Of a stretch of 64,000 bases of DNA, positions 35,976-45,125 are shown one piece after another (positions within the stretch are counted from its first letter, which is position 1; each line of letters starts with the position of its first letter). The notes beneath the pieces were generated by a model that saw only the letters and a program-made list of their open reading frames with translations, was not told the origin of the DNA and made no database searches. The stretch lies in the NCBI RefSeq assembly GCF_900102215.1, contig NZ_FNBG01000001.1, forward strand, positions 248,001 through 312,000, in the 5' to 3' direction. Both the position numbers and the translations under genes were made by a program. The stretch comes from Fontibacillus panacisegetis. Its GTDB lineage: Bacteria > Bacillota > Bacilli > Paenibacillales > Paenibacillaceae.

Positions 35976-36959
35976 ATGCAAGACGTTATTATTATTGGAG
36001 CTGGCCCATGTGGGCTATCAGCGGCTATTGAATGCCAGCGTCGAGGTTTACATACACTCGTAATTGAAAAAAACTGTATCGTGCATTCCATTTATTCATA
36101 TCCAACCCATATGCAATTTTTTAGTACACCTGAAATGCTGGAAATCGGAAATATCCCTTTTGTATCACCTAATGAGAAGCCGTTTCGCCATGAGGCTCTT
36201 GCCTACTATCGCCGGGTAAGTGATCATTATGGGGTTCAAATCGCTGCATATGAGGAAGCGACTAAAATCGAGCGTCAGCCGGATGGAACATTTATCGTAT
36301 ACTCAAAGACCCGATCTGGGGAACAATGGGAATATGCTACTCATCATGTCGTGATTTCAACCGGATATTTTGATCATCCAAATATGTTAGGCATTCCTGG
36401 AGAAGATAGTGAGAAGGTAACGCATTATTTTCAGGAAGCGCATCCTTATGCCGGAATGAAGGTCACTGTAATCGGCGGTAGCAATTCGGCAGTAGACGCA
36501 GCTTTGGAGCTAATTCGAGTCGGGGCTGATGTAACGGTTGTATATCGTGGCAAGGATTTGTCTGATAATATCAAGCCTTGGGTAAGACCGATTTTCGATA
36601 GTATGGTGAATAGAGGGCGAATCAAGCTTATGTTGTCCTCGCGTGTTATTGATATCAAACCAACAGAAGTCACCGTTGAATACTTGGAGAATCGTAACGT
36701 TACCGTTATTGCTAACGATTTTGTGCTCGCCCTAACCGGATTTCGGCCAGATCGCAAGCTGCTGTTCGAAGCTGGTGTTGAGATGACAGATGAAATGGAG
36801 AAGCCTGTATTCAACCCTGATACGATGGAGTCAAATGTTCCCGGTCTATATGTGGCTGGCGTCATTGCATCAGGCCGTAACGCCAATGAAGTATTTATAG
36901 AAACCGGACGTGGTCATGGAAAAATGATTGCGGAACATATCCTAGCTTTACGACAATAA
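35976..36959 (+). CDS. ypdA: YpdA-family bacillithiol-disulfide reductase
   Basis: A 327-residue FAD/NADPH flavoprotein. FAD loop is VIIIGAGPCGLSAAIECQRRG, with the conserved cysteine in the PCG segment that is characteristic of YpdA; the NADPH loop is VTVIGGSNSAVDAALEL; NVPGLYVAGVIASGRNANEVFIETGRGHG is the C-terminal FAD motif. In Firmicutes YpdA reduces bacillithiol disulfide. AGGAGG precedes the ATG. Its presence implies bacillithiol metabolism in this organism. Confidence 0.93.
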   Translation: MQDVIIIGAGPCGLSAAIECQRRGLHTLVIEKNCIVHSIYSYPTHMQFFSTPEMLEIGNIPFVSPNEKPFRHEALAYYRRVSDHYGVQIAAYEEATKIERQPDGTFIVYSKTRSGEQWEYATHHVVISTGYFDHPNMLGIPGEDSEKVTHYFQEAHPYAGMKVTVIGGSNSAVDAALELIRVGADVTVVYRGKDLSDNIKPWVRPIFDSMVNRGRIKLMLSSRVIDIKPTEVTVEYLENRNVTVIANDFVLALTGFRPDRKLLFEAGVEMTDEMEKPVFNPDTMESNVPGLYVAGVIASGRNANEVFIETGRGHGKMIAEHILALRQ

Positions 36960-37028
36960 GCTTAAGCTGTCTCAAAAAATTGCAATTACAATTACATTTA
37001 GCTCTTAGGCAAAGTAAGGAGAACTCAC

Positions 37029-37481
37029 ATGAACCAGATTGACATTACGTCATTTCTACTATTACTGCTTGCCGCACTAGGTATATTCAGCAATAACATG
37101 CCTATCACCCTTGCTATGATCGTACTTCTTTTGCTCCGAGTACTGCATATGCATTACATGTTCCCGTGGCTTGAGAAATACGGTCTAACAATCGGCATTA
37201 TCGTACTAACAATCGGTGTAATGACCCCCGTAGCAAGCGGGAAAATTTCAATCCAGACCTTATGGTCGTCGTTCCTCCACTGGAAATCACTGCTTGCCAT
37301 CGGCGTAGGCATTCTCGTCGCTTGGCTTGGCGGGCGCGGAGCAAGCCTGATGAGCAGCCAGCCAACCGTAGTAGCCGGACTCCTCATCGGTACCGTGCTT
37401 GGCGTCGCCTTCTTCCGCGGTGTACCAGTCGGTCCGCTGATCGCCGCCGGGATCTTATCCCTGTTGATTGGAAAGATGTAG
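37029..37481 (+). CDS. DUF441-family membrane protein
   Basis: A 150-residue protein with about four or five transmembrane helices ([96 protein letters not shown]). The GVMTPVASG and AWLGGRG motifs mark the family (B. subtilis YtwI type). Function unknown. Ribosome site AAGGAGA upstream. Confidence 0.9.
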   Translation: MNQIDITSFLLLLLAALGIFSNNMPITLAMIVLLLLRVLHMHYMFPWLEKYGLTIGIIVLTIGVMTPVASGKISIQTLWSSFLHWKSLLAIGVGILVAWLGGRGASLMSSQPTVVAGLLIGTVLGVAFFRGVPVGPLIAAGILSLLIGKM

Positions 37482-37488
37482 CACAATG

Positions 37489-37680
37489 CTAGGTGGAACA
37501 ACGAGTTACTTCATACTCTGGATGTAAACCATCAAAGTTACCAAACATCGGCCACCAGATCTTTTCCATAAACATTTTCTCACCATGGGCGTGTCCGCGC
37601 TCCAGTCTCCCTTTCCGTTCCCCATTCCTTCGGCTTAAATGTTCTGCCAACCACTTACTGTGCTCCTCTTTGAAACCCAT
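37489..37680 (-). pseudogene. Truncated conserved hypothetical gene
   Basis: A 63-codon frame, MGFKEEHSKWLAEHLS at the start and WWPMFGNFDGLHPEYEV near the end, then four unrelated residues and a stop 7 bases from the DUF441 stop. GAGGAGAAAAGG precedes the ATG. From memory it resembles the beginning of a longer conserved Paenibacillus protein whose sequence goes on past HPEYEV into an endonuclease-like domain, so this copy looks 3'-deleted. It could instead be a short intact gene. Confidence 0.5.
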
Positions 37681-37699
37681 CCTTTTCTCCTCCTTCGCA

Positions 37700-37741
37700 T
37701 AAAAAAGTCCCGTACCCTCGATTCATTAAAGGGCACGGGAC
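37700..37741 (-). terminator. Intrinsic terminator after the ABC exporter
   Basis: GTCCCGTACCC (37707-37717) and GGGCACGGGAC (37731-37741), followed on the minus strand by TTTTTT. It is 170 bases past the stop of the ABC transporter. Confidence 0.8.
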
Positions 37742-37910
37742 GTTCTTCGTCCTTATTTATCTGTCAGTATAATGCTCACTTATTGCCAATGTCAAACTTT
37801 CACTTTTTCGCAAAAAAATAATATGCTCTATTCAGCATCCCGTTACTTGTGTATTGGGATCTTCGTCCTTTCATCCTCTTATAATCCCGGTTTCTTTCTC
37901 CCAATCTTCT

Positions 37911-39662
37911 CTACACATTCAAATTCTGAATATTATAAAGCTGAGAATATACTCCATCTTCTATTTGCATCAGCTCTTCGTGGGTTCCACGCTCTGCGAT
38001 CATGCCGTTTTTCATTACAATAATGAGATCCGCATGGGTAATCGTTGACAGACGATGAGCTACGATCAGAGTCGTACGGCTCTGTGACAAATGCTGCAGC
38101 GACTGCTGAATGAGATGCTCGGACTCTAAATCAAGCGCCGAAGTCGCTTCATCAAGAATAAGGACTGATGGGTCCTTCAAAAAAACACGTGCGATAGCGA
38201 TCCGCTGCTTTTGTCCACCGGACAGCTTGACGCCTCTCTCCCCAACTTCTGTATCATAGCCCTGCGGCAAGCTCAAAATAAACTCATGAGCATTGGCCGC
38301 TTGTGCCGCAGCAATCACTTCATCTACACTCGCATCCGGTTTTCCGAAAAGTATGTTATCCTGCACACTGCCGCTGAACAGAAAATTGTCCTGCAACACC
38401 ATACCGACTTGATTTCTCAGACTCTCCATCGTCCAATCCCGTACGTCCTTACCTCCGACAATAAGCGTTCCTTTCTGAATATCATAAAATCTAGGAATAA
38501 GTCCTACCAGCGACGATTTCCCTCCGCCGCTCATACCAACAAAAGCAACGGTTTGTCCCGAGCTAACCTGTAGAGAGATATCTTTTAGCACCCAATCACC
38601 TTGCTCCGAATATTTGAACCATACATCCTTGAACTCAATACCATGCTTGCCAGGCGACATAATCGCCGCATCCCTGGCGTCGGTCATGTCATAAGGCTCT
38701 TCAAGCAGCTCCTGTACCCGTTCCCAAGACGCAGAAGCCTGAGTCAGAATAGTAGATGAGTTAATGAGACGTTTTAACGGGGCATACAATCGATCCAAGT
38801 ATCCAAAGAAGGCAACAAAGGTCCCCAGCGTAAGATTCCCCTTGATCACCTCATAGCCGCCATACCCGAGAACAAGCAATGGTGCAATATCCGTCAAAGT
38901 GTTAATCACAGCAAAAGTCCAAGCATTCCACCTACTATGTGCTAGAGCCTTGTCCAGATAGCGACCATTAATTCCTTGAAACCGCCGACCTTCATGACGC
39001 TCCAAGGCAAAGCTGCGAATCACGGAAATCCCCTGAATTCTTTCATGCAAATAAGCCTGAATCCCCGCGAGCGCAGCGGAACGATCCTTCGTCAGCTTTT
39101 TTAAACGTTTGTATAAAATTTTCACTGCCAGAGCATACAGCGGAAAAATCGAAATCGCAACAAGTGTAAGCAGCGGGTTCAAATAGAACATAAAACCCAG
39201 CACAAACACTAGCGTGAATGTATCAAGCCATACATTCATCATACCGACTTCCACGATATTTTTGGTCTGCTCTGCGTCATTAATAAAGCGAGAGATTACT
39301 TCTCCCACCTTCGTATTCTGATAGTATTTCAGCGATAAGCGCTGCAAGTGACTGTAGAGCTTGTTCCGCAGATCAAACAAAATTCTAGCAGTAATTAACT
39401 GGGCAAAATATTGCCGCGCATATTCAATCGGCCCTCTAATGATAACGAACAGTACGAAGCAAATGCCGAGCAGAACTATTAAATGTGATATTTTGTCGCT
39501 AACGATAAGAGTCTGATTCAGCAAAATATCATCTACTACGTATTTTTGCACCAGCGGCAAAAGTGATGGAATACCAAATTTAACCATCCCGATCGCCAGA
39601 GTTAAAAGAATCCATTTCGTATAAGGCTTTACAAATTTAAAATAAGCTTTCCAGTGTCTCAA
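37911..39662 (-). CDS. ABC transporter, fused transmembrane and ATP-binding domains
   Basis: A 583-residue half-transporter: six helices over about residues 15-310, then an ATPase domain with Walker A GMSGGGKSS (second glycine-rich form), Q-loop VLQDNFLFSG, signature LSGGQKQR, Walker B VLILDEATSALD and H-loop AHRLS. Motifs are canonical, so a homodimer is likely. Lipid or multidrug export is the usual role. It stands alone, read from an upstream region shared with the divergent gene at 39880. Confidence 0.9.
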   Translation of the reverse strand: MRHWKAYFKFVKPYTKWILLTLAIGMVKFGIPSLLPLVQKYVVDDILLNQTLIVSDKISHLIVLLGICFVLFVIIRGPIEYARQYFAQLITARILFDLRNKLYSHLQRLSLKYYQNTKVGEVISRFINDAEQTKNIVEVGMMNVWLDTFTLVFVLGFMFYLNPLLTLVAISIFPLYALAVKILYKRLKKLTKDRSAALAGIQAYLHERIQGISVIRSFALERHEGRRFQGINGRYLDKALAHSRWNAWTFAVINTLTDIAPLLVLGYGGYEVIKGNLTLGTFVAFFGYLDRLYAPLKRLINSSTILTQASASWERVQELLEEPYDMTDARDAAIMSPGKHGIEFKDVWFKYSEQGDWVLKDISLQVSSGQTVAFVGMSGGGKSSLVGLIPRFYDIQKGTLIVGGKDVRDWTMESLRNQVGMVLQDNFLFSGSVQDNILFGKPDASVDEVIAAAQAANAHEFILSLPQGYDTEVGERGVKLSGGQKQRIAIARVFLKDPSVLILDEATSALDLESEHLIQQSLQHLSQSRTTLIVAHRLSTITHADLIIVMKNGMIAERGTHEELMQIEDGVYSQLYNIQNLNV

Positions 39663-39879
39663 TATGTGTGCACTTCCTTAATTATAATCATCTGTACAGC
39701 AGGCTCTCGGCATATTCATCCAATCGATTAGCGATTAAGGTCAGCATATCCCACAATCATCCCCCCACTTCTTATCTACTAATTCATTTTCCGGCCCAAT
39801 GCTGTATTTGTAAACACAATAATGATATACTCCTTATTATCACGCTACTGCCAGAATGTGTCATACTAGGAGGATAACC

Positions 39880-40389
39880 ATGTCACGACGTTTTGTCATA
39901 GAAGCCGTGATGGTGGCGATTTATGGTGAATTGCTGGTGCCATCAGCACCTGTAGAATATATTGTACCTTATAAAACCGTCATGGAGCTTTATGAATTTC
40001 AGGGCAGCCCGGAGCCGATCATGAGCGATCCGGCTGACAACCAGCATGTAGTAAATAAAATTGCTGAATTAATATCTTATCTTGAAGAGCCTCTTAACCG
40101 GAAAAAGCTTGAACGCGCCTTGAATGTTCCGTGGTCCAAGAGCCCATCTATCTTACTGGGAAAGGCAGTTACTCTGACTGTAGTCAACTCCTTGGATAAT
40201 GAGCTGTATGGTGAATTTCTTGATCCCATCGAGACCGAAATGGTACTAATCTCAAAGCGGGAGAACGCTCCTGTTCTGACGGATCAGCTTGAATTCATAC
40301 AACGAATCATTGAAGCTGAAATTCCTATTCAAGTTTTCGATATTGGTGATTTTGAATTCGCACTGGATGATAGCATTTTTTTACAGTAA
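39880..40389 (+). CDS. Conserved hypothetical protein
   Basis: A 169-residue soluble protein beginning MSRRFVIEAVMVAIYGELL, with acidic, strand-rich segments (VPYKTVMELYEFQGSPEPIM; FDIGDFEFALDDS). I recall close relatives in Paenibacillus, some carrying the label ADP-heptose synthase, but I see no nucleotidyltransferase or kinase motif to support that. AGGAGG precedes ATG 39880, and a terminator follows the stop. Confidence 0.75.
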   Translation: MSRRFVIEAVMVAIYGELLVPSAPVEYIVPYKTVMELYEFQGSPEPIMSDPADNQHVVNKIAELISYLEEPLNRKKLERALNVPWSKSPSILLGKAVTLTVVNSLDNELYGEFLDPIETEMVLISKRENAPVLTDQLEFIQRIIEAEIPIQVFDIGDFEFALDDSIFLQ

Positions 40390-40400
40390 CTAATTGAAAT

Positions 40401-40423
40401 AAGGCCCGAAACCGGGCCTTTTT
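40401..40423 (+). terminator. Intrinsic terminator
   Basis: GGCCCG-AAAC-CGGGCC stem followed by TTTTT, 12 bases after the hypothetical gene stop. Confidence 0.88.
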
Positions 40424-40447
40424 GTGTTGAAATCATTTTGTATTATT

Positions 40448-40744
40448 TTACTCTGCGACCACTTCATAAGTATAAACAATATCGCCATCCTTATCATCAT
40501 AGCTAACGTTAAGACGATATCCGTCTAAATACCACAGGTCCCGATCTTCCATGTAAAATGTAATGCCTTGAGCCACCGAGGAAGCTCCCGGTGATACAGG
40601 TTCTTCAACCTCTATACCAAGAGAGAATCCTGGATGTATATGCCCGCCAGCACTATATCGTGCAAAAAAACGAACCGCCTGGCCTTCCTTTAAACCAAGC
40701 TCGCTAATGAACCAATCGGCTGCTTCTTTTGTAATCTCAATCAT
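40448..40744 (-). CDS. HesB/IscA-like protein, YneR type
   Basis: A 98-residue HesB-fold protein (IEITKEAADWFISELGLKEGQAVRFFARY...GFSLGIEVEEP). It has no cysteine at all, so it cannot bind an iron-sulfur cluster the way IscA does. This matches the B. subtilis YneR-like subgroup of unknown function. The ATG follows a GGGGGAATTC purine stretch. Confidence 0.85.
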   Translation of the reverse strand: MIEITKEAADWFISELGLKEGQAVRFFARYSAGGHIHPGFSLGIEVEEPVSPGASSVAQGITFYMEDRDLWYLDGYRLNVSYDDKDGDIVYTYEVVAE

Positions 40745-40806
40745 CTGAATTCCCCCCTGTCTTCTCTATATTGTAGTCTAATCCATCAGGAATGCAAAAA
40801 AATAAA

Positions 40807-40836
40807 TTGACACCTGTATAATTACAATGATAAAAT
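40807..40836 (+). promoter_or_regulatory. Promoter of the bmr-type leader and exporter operon
   Basis: TTGACA (40807-40812), 18 bases, TAAAAT (40831-40836) with TG two bases before the -10 box. Transcription should begin near 40843, giving a ~50-base untranslated stretch before the leader ORF. Confidence 0.75.
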
Positions 40837-40892
40837 CGTCAACATACGAGATCAATTTTGAATTAATTACCAATCAGAAAGGGTGAGAACTG

Positions 40893-40997
40893 GTGTTCAA
40901 TAACATTCATATTACAACTCCTGTATATCATTATACGGGCTACACACAATCGAATACCGAAGTAACCCCTACAGGTTTGGATGGAGCTAACAGCTGA
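40893..40997 (+). CDS. Leader peptide of the BmrCD-like exporter operon (BmrB-like role)
   Basis: A 34-codon ORF from GTG 40893 with GGGTGAG five bases upstream, starting MFNNIHITTPVYHYTG and rich in Thr, Asn and Tyr. It sits between a promoter and an intrinsic terminator ahead of a BmrC/BmrD-like exporter. In B. subtilis the leader BmrB controls bmrCD by ribosome-mediated attenuation when antibiotics stall translation. The RNA here can form CCTGTATA/TATACGGG (40920-40927, 40932-40939) within the ORF, or pair CCTGTA with TACAGG (40970-40975) instead, as expected for a stalling-sensitive leader. Sequence similarity to BmrB itself was not assessed. Confidence 0.7.
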   Translation: MFNNIHITTPVYHYTGYTQSNTEVTPTGLDGANS

Positions 40998-41058
40998 CCC
41001 ATCCCGTTTCAGCTCTTTATGACGGGAATCGGCGTCACTTTATTCATCTCGCGGCGGT

Positions 41059-41135
41059 TACTTGAGCTCAAGTAGCGTACGCGTTATATGTTAAGGACTC
41101 TAAGACATATCGTTTACGGACGATATGTCTTTTTT
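41059..41135 (+). terminator. Attenuator: palindrome, candidate antiterminator and terminator
   Basis: AAGACATATCGT (41102-41113) and ACGATATGTCTT (41120-41131) form a perfect 12-bp stem with a T run to 41135. Upstream, ATATGT (41086-41091) can pair with ACATAT (41105-41110) of the left arm, a competing antiterminator. TACTTGAGCTCAAGTA (41059-41074) is a perfect 16-bp palindrome. The bmrC-like gene begins 72 bases after the terminator. With the promoter and leader, this accounts for the gene-free stretch 40745-41206. Confidence 0.8.
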
Positions 41136-41206
41136 GCGATTTCTGGCACCTGTAGAGGTTATTTTTAGGTACAATTTGGATTTAGAGATAAGGAGGAAAC
41201 CCCGTA

Positions 41207-42961
41207 ATGTTCTCAGTACTAAAAAAGTTAGGATGGTTTTTTCACAGAGAAAAAAGACGTTATGTCATCGGCGTGTTCTTATTGATCCTCTGTGGGGTTT
41301 TAGAACTCGCTCCACCACGTCTTCTCGGCAGCGCCATCGACGACATTGTAAGCGGGTCAATCACCTGGCCATCACTCACGAAATATATTTTGCTAATTAT
41401 CGGATTTCTCGCCAGTATTTATCTCGTCACCTACATATGGATGCATAAATTGTTCGGCGCATCCAATCTGGTGGAGCGACTGCTTCGCTCTCGGTTTATG
41501 AGCCATTTATTACGAATGACACCACCGTTTTTTGAACGCAACCGGACCGGCGACTTAATGGCACGGGCAACAAATGACCTTCGATCTGTTTCACAAACGG
41601 TAGGTTTTGGCATGCTTACACTTACTGATTCCACAGCCTATTTGGCTGTCATTTTTCTCGCTATGAGCACGTTGATTAGCTGGAAGCTTACACTTGCTGC
41701 CATCATTCCTCTTCCCTTCATTGCACTTGCGATGAAAATATACGGACGAATCATCCATGAAAGATATACGCTCGCACAGGACGCTTTTGGCGACATGAAC
41801 GATCAAGTGCTTGAATCCGTAGCTGGAGTTCGTGTCATCCGCGCTTATGTGCAGGAACGAAATGATGAGCAGAGATTCACTGACATTACCAATGATGTGT
41901 ACAAAAAAAATCTGGCCGTCGCGAAGGTTGACGCATTTTTTGAGCCAACCATTCGTCTTTGCGTCGGGCTAAGCTATGCTATTGGATTAACGTATGGAAT
42001 CTATCTCGTATTTCATAATGAATTAACCCTGGGCGATCTCGTATCCTTCAACATGTACCTGGGGATGATGATCTGGCCGATGTTTGCCATCGGAGAATTG
42101 ATCAACATTATGCAGCGCGGAGGAGCTTCACTCGACCGGGTAAACGAAACTTTGGACGTTAATCCTGATGTGCAGGACGTGGCAAATCCAGTAGTCGTTG
42201 AAGGACCAAATACAATTGAATTTAAAGATGTAACGTTCAAATACCCTACCTCGACTATCAACAATCTGGAGCACATCGATGTAAGTATCCGCCGAGGAGA
42301 AACACTTGGCGTTGTCGGAAGAACAGGAAGCGGTAAATCGACGCTTCTAAAGCAATTGCTTCATGAGTACCCTACTGGAAGTGGAGACATAAAAATATCT
42401 GACGTTCCTATTGAGAACATCTCGCTAAATCAATTGCATGGATGGATTGGATACGTCCCTCAGGAGCAAATTTTATTCTCCAAAACCGTTCGGCAAAATA
42501 TACAATTCGGCTTGCAGGATGCTTCGGACGAGGTCATTATGGATGCGATCCGTACTGCCGCATTTGATCAAGACCTTGGCACTCTGTCAGACGGACTGGA
42601 TACGCTTGTTGGTGAAAAAGGCGTCGCCCTCTCCGGTGGCCAGAAGCAGCGTGTTTCACTAGCCAGAGCTTTTATCGCTGATCCAGACATTCTCATCCTT
42701 GATGACGCATTGTCTGCAGTAGACGCACGGACAGAATCAAGAATAATTAACAATATCCGTACCCAACGCTCCAGTAAGACGACGCTCATTTCAACTCACA
42801 GACTCTCTGCAGTGGAACATGCGGACTGGATTATCGTATTGGAAAAAGGATGTATCATCGAACAAGGCACACACGAAACCCTGCTTGAATCAGGCGGTTG
42901 GTATCGTGAACAATATGAACGTCAGCAGGTAGAATCCGGACTGACAGATGAGGAGGTGTAA
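41207..42961 (+). CDS. bmrC: Multidrug ABC exporter subunit, BmrC (YheI)-like
   Basis: A 584-residue half-transporter, like BmrC in length. Six helices span about residues 15-300. The ATPase domain has Walker A GRTGSGKST and signature LSGGQKQR, but Walker B reads ILILDDALSAVD, with Asp in place of the catalytic Glu. This degenerate site is the mark of BmrC in the heterodimeric BmrCD exporter. GATAAGGAGG precedes the ATG, and the bmrD-like gene starts 2 bases after the stop. Expression is presumably set by the leader attenuator upstream. Confidence 0.88.
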   Translation: MFSVLKKLGWFFHREKRRYVIGVFLLILCGVLELAPPRLLGSAIDDIVSGSITWPSLTKYILLIIGFLASIYLVTYIWMHKLFGASNLVERLLRSRFMSHLLRMTPPFFERNRTGDLMARATNDLRSVSQTVGFGMLTLTDSTAYLAVIFLAMSTLISWKLTLAAIIPLPFIALAMKIYGRIIHERYTLAQDAFGDMNDQVLESVAGVRVIRAYVQERNDEQRFTDITNDVYKKNLAVAKVDAFFEPTIRLCVGLSYAIGLTYGIYLVFHNELTLGDLVSFNMYLGMMIWPMFAIGELINIMQRGGASLDRVNETLDVNPDVQDVANPVVVEGPNTIEFKDVTFKYPTSTINNLEHIDVSIRRGETLGVVGRTGSGKSTLLKQLLHEYPTGSGDIKISDVPIENISLNQLHGWIGYVPQEQILFSKTVRQNIQFGLQDASDEVIMDAIRTAAFDQDLGTLSDGLDTLVGEKGVALSGGQKQRVSLARAFIADPDILILDDALSAVDARTESRIINNIRTQRSSKTTLISTHRLSAVEHADWIIVLEKGCIIEQGTHETLLESGGWYREQYERQQVESGLTDEEV

Positions 42962-42963
42962 TC

Positions 42964-45045
42964 GTGCACACTCACACAGGTAAATCATTATTCAAATATG
43001 CCCTAACGGCTAAAAAAACGTTTATTCTAGCTCTGGTCATGCTGGCTATCGGTGTGGCTGCCGAGCTGGCTGGTCCATTTATTGCCAGATCTATGATCGA
43101 TGATCATATGCTTGCAATCGAGAAGCCTTACTATGAAACTACGTCAACCGGTAAAGAGGTAGTATCCTTTGATGGGCGCACATTTAAACGTAGCGATCGA
43201 TTCTCTGATGGCGAAGCCATTGTAAAAGAGGTTCGGTTACTACAGGTAGGTAAGTCTTTTATTTTCGTAGATAGTCCGGTTACTAATGTTTCTGGTGATC
43301 GTAGCTTTAAAGATGGAGTTTTGACCCTAAATCAGAAGGGTGTCATCACGGAATATCCAGCTAAAAAGCTTAGCGCTACAGAATTGTTTGCATTTTACAA
43401 ACCTGAGGTTCCAGGTATTTTGAAGCTGGTTGGCTGGTATTTTGTCTTTTTAGCTATTTCAATCGTTATGGAGTTCGGAAAGACATATTGGCTGCAATCT
43501 TCTGCCAACAAGGTTATACAGAAGCTGCGAATGGATGTGTATGCTCACATTCAACGCCTTCCTGTTCATTTCTTTGACAACCTGCCTGCAGGCAAGGTCG
43601 TATCTCGCGTTACCAACGATACGGAAGCCGTTAAAGACTTGTTCATTGCCGTTCTTGCTAACTTTTTCTCGGGTATCATTAATATGCTGGGTGTTTTTGT
43701 TGCCCTGTTCATTCTTGACTATAGACTCGGCCTGATCTGTCTGTTTATCGTTCCGATTATATGGTTCTGGGTGGTGTTGTACCGCAAATTTGCTACGAAG
43801 TACAACACAGTGATCCGTTCCAGACTCAGTGAGATTAACGCGATGATTAACGAATCCATCCAAGGGATGTCGATCATCCGAATCTTCCGTCGTGAAAAAC
43901 AGACAACAGAAGAATTTGAAAATCTGAATGACGATTATATGAAGCACCAGAACAAAATGCTGAATTTGAATGCCTTCACCTCTCATAATCTGGTGAATGT
44001 ACTTCGCAGCCTCTCATTTGCTGTTGTTTTATGGTACTTTGGTTCAGCTCAATTGAGCGGTGCAGGCATTATTTCACTCGGCGTGCTTTATGCCTTTGTT
44101 GACGTACTGGGAAGATTGTTCCAGCCCATTACAGGCATGGTGAACCAGCTAGCTGCCCTGGATTCCTCCATGGTATCTGCAGGACGGGTGTTCTCCCTGA
44201 TGGATGAGCCAGGTGAAGAGGTTACAGACGGTTCTATGCCGCGATACAAAGGTAACGTGGAATTTAACGACGTATCCTTTGCATACAAACGTGATTATGT
44301 GCTGAAAAACATTTCCTTTGAGGCGAAGCAAGGGCAAACTGTTGCGCTGGTTGGGCATACCGGATCAGGTAAAAGCTCGATTATCAATTTGCTGTTCCGT
44401 TTCTATGATCCGCAAAAAGGTTGTATTACGATAGATGGCCAGCCGGTCCAAGACTTGCCGAAACAGTGGATTCGCCAGCATATGGGTATCGTTCTGCAGG
44501 ACCCTTATCTGTTCACTGGTACGATCGCATCCAATGTCAGCCTTGGAGATAAACGTATCTCTCGCGAAATGATCGAGAAATCACTGGAGGATGTTGGAGC
44601 GATGAAAATTTTGTCCCATCTTCCCAAGGGGCTGGATGAGCCGGTTGTGGAAAAAGGCAGCACACTTTCGGCTGGAGAACGCCAGCTCATCTCGTTCGCT
44701 CGTGCGCTCGCCTTCGACCCTGCTATTCTTATTCTGGATGAGGCGACCGCTAATATAGATACCGAGACAGAAGCTTTGATTCAGTCCGCGCTTGAGGTAT
44801 TGAAAAAAGGTCGAACGACATTTATCATCGCGCACCGTCTCTCCACTATTCGCAGCGCAGACCAAATCCTTGTTCTGCATAAAGGCGAAATCGTCGAACG
44901 CGGTACACACGATGAACTGCTTGCACTAGGCGGACGATATTATCAAATGTATCGTCTACAGGTTGGAACTGCCGAAGCCCCAGGAAATAACGTTCCAGTT
45001 GGAGCAGCTGCAAATGGCTCGGCTACACCGATACTAGGGGCATAA
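42964..45045 (+). CDS. bmrD: Multidrug ABC exporter subunit, BmrD (YheH)-like
   Basis: A 693-residue half-transporter. Between helices 1 and 2 an extracellular insert of about 100 residues (starting near YYETTSTGKEVVSFDGR) matches the domain known in BmrD. The ATPase domain has Walker A GHTGSGKSS, a divergent signature LSAGERQLISFARA, and a canonical Walker B ILILDEATANID. Together with the degenerate Walker B of its partner this leaves one full and one crippled ATP site, as in BmrCD. GTG start with GAGGAGGTG just upstream. The C-terminal ~25 residues (EAPGNNVPVGAAANG) form a low-complexity tail. Confidence 0.9.
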   Translation: MHTHTGKSLFKYALTAKKTFILALVMLAIGVAAELAGPFIARSMIDDHMLAIEKPYYETTSTGKEVVSFDGRTFKRSDRFSDGEAIVKEVRLLQVGKSFIFVDSPVTNVSGDRSFKDGVLTLNQKGVITEYPAKKLSATELFAFYKPEVPGILKLVGWYFVFLAISIVMEFGKTYWLQSSANKVIQKLRMDVYAHIQRLPVHFFDNLPAGKVVSRVTNDTEAVKDLFIAVLANFFSGIINMLGVFVALFILDYRLGLICLFIVPIIWFWVVLYRKFATKYNTVIRSRLSEINAMINESIQGMSIIRIFRREKQTTEEFENLNDDYMKHQNKMLNLNAFTSHNLVNVLRSLSFAVVLWYFGSAQLSGAGIISLGVLYAFVDVLGRLFQPITGMVNQLAALDSSMVSAGRVFSLMDEPGEEVTDGSMPRYKGNVEFNDVSFAYKRDYVLKNISFEAKQGQTVALVGHTGSGKSSIINLLFRFYDPQKGCITIDGQPVQDLPKQWIRQHMGIVLQDPYLFTGTIASNVSLGDKRISREMIEKSLEDVGAMKILSHLPKGLDEPVVEKGSTLSAGERQLISFARALAFDPAILILDEATANIDTETEALIQSALEVLKKGRTTFIIAHRLSTIRSADQILVLHKGEIVERGTHDELLALGGRYYQMYRLQVGTAEAPGNNVPVGAAANGSATPILGA

Positions 45046-45066
45046 TTTCTTCAAAACCACCAACCA

Positions 45067-45112
45067 AAAAGAACCTTCAAATTCCACTCTGAGTGGGATT
45101 GAAGGTTCTTTC
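45067..45112. terminator. Bidirectional terminator between bmrD and the SLH gene
   Basis: AAAGAACCTTCAA (45068-45080) pairs with TTGAAGGTTCTTT (45099-45111), with CCACTC/GAGTGG inside. T runs exist on both strands. Confidence 0.9.
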
Positions 45113-45125
45113 TATAATATACCGA

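Noticed and set aside
39880..40389. ADP-heptose synthase as the product name
   Set aside because: No kinase or nucleotidyltransferase motif is visible, so only a conserved hypothetical call is supported.
40893..41135. Reading the bmr leader as an independent small RNA or stand-alone peptide gene
   Set aside because: Possible, but the position between promoter and exporter, the alternative pairings and the B. subtilis precedent favour an attenuator. Northern analysis would separate the two.
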